DNA of 43,169 nt from Mesostigma viride (taxonomy: Eukaryota > Streptophyta > Mesostigmatophyceae > Mesostigmatales > Mesostigmataceae), in NCBI GenBank assembly GCA_009746045.1, contig RPFO01000080.1, forward strand, positions 6,209,184 through 6,252,352, given 5' to 3'. The first letter of the stretch is position 1, and each line of letters starts with the position of its first letter. Under the pieces are notes generated by a model. It did no database searches. It saw nothing but the letters and a program-made list of their open reading frames with translations, and was not told the origin of the DNA. The translations under genes were made by a program, and so were the position numbers. Below are positions 41,468 through 43,169 of this stretch, in pieces.

Positions 41468-42776
41468 GTGCGTTGTTTATTTATAAAAAACTACGTATTC
41501 TACCCTCTACATGTAAAGCTGACTCCCACATTCCAAAACTTGCGCGGCTTAGCCGTCTTTACGTAAAAAGAAAATGCCGCATCGCAGTCTAAGTTAAACT
41601 TCCAAGCTTTCAGAAACCTGCAATACGCTAGCCAGTCGTTTATTGTCCATCGAAAGAGCATGCCAGGTTTACATGACAGCTCATGTCTGCAGCTCAGGCT
41701 TTGCTAGTATACAGCGGTGTTTAAGCTGATTGCAAGGTCATGCTGCCTAGAGCAGGCAGCGCGAAAGCATAAACTCAAACATGAGCGCTCAAGCAAGGGA
41801 TCTGAAGTGTTACTTGTCGTAGCCCCTTATGTAAATCTCGTGTCTTAGGCAAGCAAGAAGGAATGAGACCATTAATGGGGAAGGTCGGTTTAATTGTCGG
41901 CCTGCCGCGCACAAAGGCTGCTGTCTAGCGCGCTTGCATGGTTTTGCGAGTCCGTGGTGGCTTTTTTCGGTGTGCTTGGTGATAAATTAATACCGGTAAT
42001 GGAGTTCCCATTGGAAACTGACCATTTTTGATCCATTTTTGTTTTGTTCATTCACTTCATTGGCATTCTTGCGAACGGAACTGATGCCGCAGGTACCTCC
42101 CACAGACCTCAGTCCACGTGCGACAAAAACTCTGTCGGAAAACCGGCCTGGTAACTGGTAAGAAACCGAACTGAATTGAACGTGCGACTAATAATAAAAA
42201 CAACAAGCACTGAGCCGTACAACGTCCTGACATTTGAAAGCACCCAGCTGTTGCTAACTATAGGGCCGTTCCACTGACTGTAACAGACACATCCCCTCAG
42301 CCGCCTATACAATCTCAGAGACTCAGACAACACTGGGCATGGCCGGCGTGGGATCCAACAACAACAACAACAACAACACAACAAACATCCGCTGTCAGCC
42401 GAAACCGCAGGCGAATCTCTAAATGGATCTATCAAGTAACAAGAAGGACTTAGGATTCGCTGATACTTATTTCCCCTCTCACCTCTTTGGTCCATAATTG
42501 GCTAATAAAAAATATACCCATTTCCCCGAAAAAAAAATAATACAGGACTGACAAGGAGATGCCACAATGTCAGCCACAGAGGTCAACCACATGCTGCTGT
42601 CACATGACCGGTCGAAACTCGAGAAAGTCCCGGACCGCCGACCAGGCGCAGACTATGCGGAATTGTACTGTGGGCCAGGTGTGGGCCATTTTTTTACTGT
42701 GTTGGCTCGAGTCCAAACTCAAAAACTCAAAAACTCAGAAAACTCAAAAAATGCCCAAGTCTTTTATTAAAAAATA
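41468..42776. other. Region between two minus-strand genes; promoter side of the IQ-motif gene
   Basis: It should hold the promoter and 5' UTR of the IQ-motif gene and the 3' end of the gene to the right. A (CAA)n run lies at 42356-42378. The only ORFs are short, overlap the expected 3' UTR and lack known domains. Confidence 0.4.
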
Positions 42777-42817
42777 TTACAATGCGTAAGACCACATGCA
42801 TGCACAAAAAATGCAGT

Positions 42818-43169
42818 TCACTCGTAGAATGACAGTTCCGACTCGGAATCGCTCGACAAAAGAATGTTGGGCGCCACTTGTGCTTTTTTTTCCTTTGCAT
42901 GCTCGCGCAAGACCTTCTCTATGAGTTGGTCATCTGTGAGCTCAGCCTCCTCGGGCTGAGGGCGACGTACTTCCTCAAGTATGGCATCTAGGTCAAAGTG
43001 CGTGGACCCCTCGGGCATTGCCCGCGCTGCCCTTGCTTGCCTGTGGGCTGCCCGAGCGTCAGGGAAAATAGGCTGCAGCTCGCCACTTTCAAAGTAGCGT
43101 TCGCGCGGATTGAACAATGCCCTTTCCAGACCACGTGCAATATCTGATAAAGAATGCTCGCCCAGCCTT
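42818..43169 (-). CDS. C-terminal part of an unrecognised protein, cut by the window edge
   Basis: The frame is open from the right edge (first residues LGEHSLSDIARGLERAL) to a TGA at 42818-42820, giving 116 residues. No ATG is needed because the 5' part lies outside the window. The sequence is charged and Ala/Arg/Glu-rich, with an acidic helical stretch (EEAELTDDQLIEKVLREHAK) and a Ser/Asp/Glu tail (LLSSDSESELSFYE). A TGTAA signal lies 37-41 nt after the stop on the minus strand (42781-42777), which supports a real 3' end. I cannot name the family; a transposase tail is one weak possibility. Confidence 0.55.
   Translation of the reverse strand, partial: RLGEHSLSDIARGLERALFNPRERYFESGELQPIFPDARAAHRQARAARAMPEGSTHFDLDAILEEVRRPQPEEAELTDDQLIEKVLREHAKEKKAQVAPNILLSSDSESELSFYE

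Noticed and set aside
42559-42789. Short + strand ORFs starting at 42559 and 42567
   Set aside because: They overlap the expected 3' UTR of the minus-strand gene at the edge and show no domain or supporting signal.

Overview
The window is nuclear DNA from a eukaryote, most likely a green-lineage alga or a related protist. It has one intron-free, strongly conserved cytosolic ribosomal protein gene (40S S18, 345-803 +) whose sequence is plant/green-alga-like. It also has one long gene with 13 GT-AG introns, many transposable elements and many satellites. No prokaryotic features were seen. The species cannot be fixed from the sequence alone.

Left third (about 3.4-17 kb): a retrotransposon nest with no host gene. 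It holds two nearly complete copies and one 3'-incomplete copy of a short LINE-like element, plus two 3'-end fragments. The element carries only an L1-type ORF1 (coiled coil, RNA-binding module, C-terminal domain) and no endonuclease/reverse transcriptase ORF. One copy is split by a 2.2 kb element flanked by TTAA. Six copies of a SINE lie among the LINEs. The SINE has a tRNA-Pro-like internal segment and a strong 3' hairpin, and four copies have clear target-site duplications. All LINE and SINE copies point the same way. Comparing LINE copies shows repeated 4-bp insertions of the form XY -> XY.rc(XY).XY (CA to CATGCA, AG to AGCTAG, AA to AATTAA, CC to CCGGCC). I know no named process that explains them.

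Centre (17-21.6 kb): a 2.4 kb tetranucleotide satellite in two pure blocks, (GAAC)n then (GAAT)n, followed by anonymous DNA and a 17-18 bp minisatellite.

Right half (21.6-41.5 kb, minus strand): one gene of about 19.8 kb. I assembled 14 exons by hand, all in phase with GT-AG junctions, giving 688 codons. The predicted protein is basic and coiled-coil with three IQ-like calmodulin-binding motifs. Its introns hold minisatellites, a 0.7 kb polypurine tract, a TA-flanked pogo-like transposon with HIRAN and HTH remnants, a hAT-type element with an 8-bp TSD, and a recent tandem duplication. At several exons the exon/intron edge is copied into the adjacent intron. The minisatellite at the 3' end runs into the stop codon. 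A second minus-strand gene enters from the right edge (42818-43169) and is not recognised.

Limits: everything was read by eye; no alignment, database search or transcript data were available. Lengths of pure satellites depend on assembly quality.
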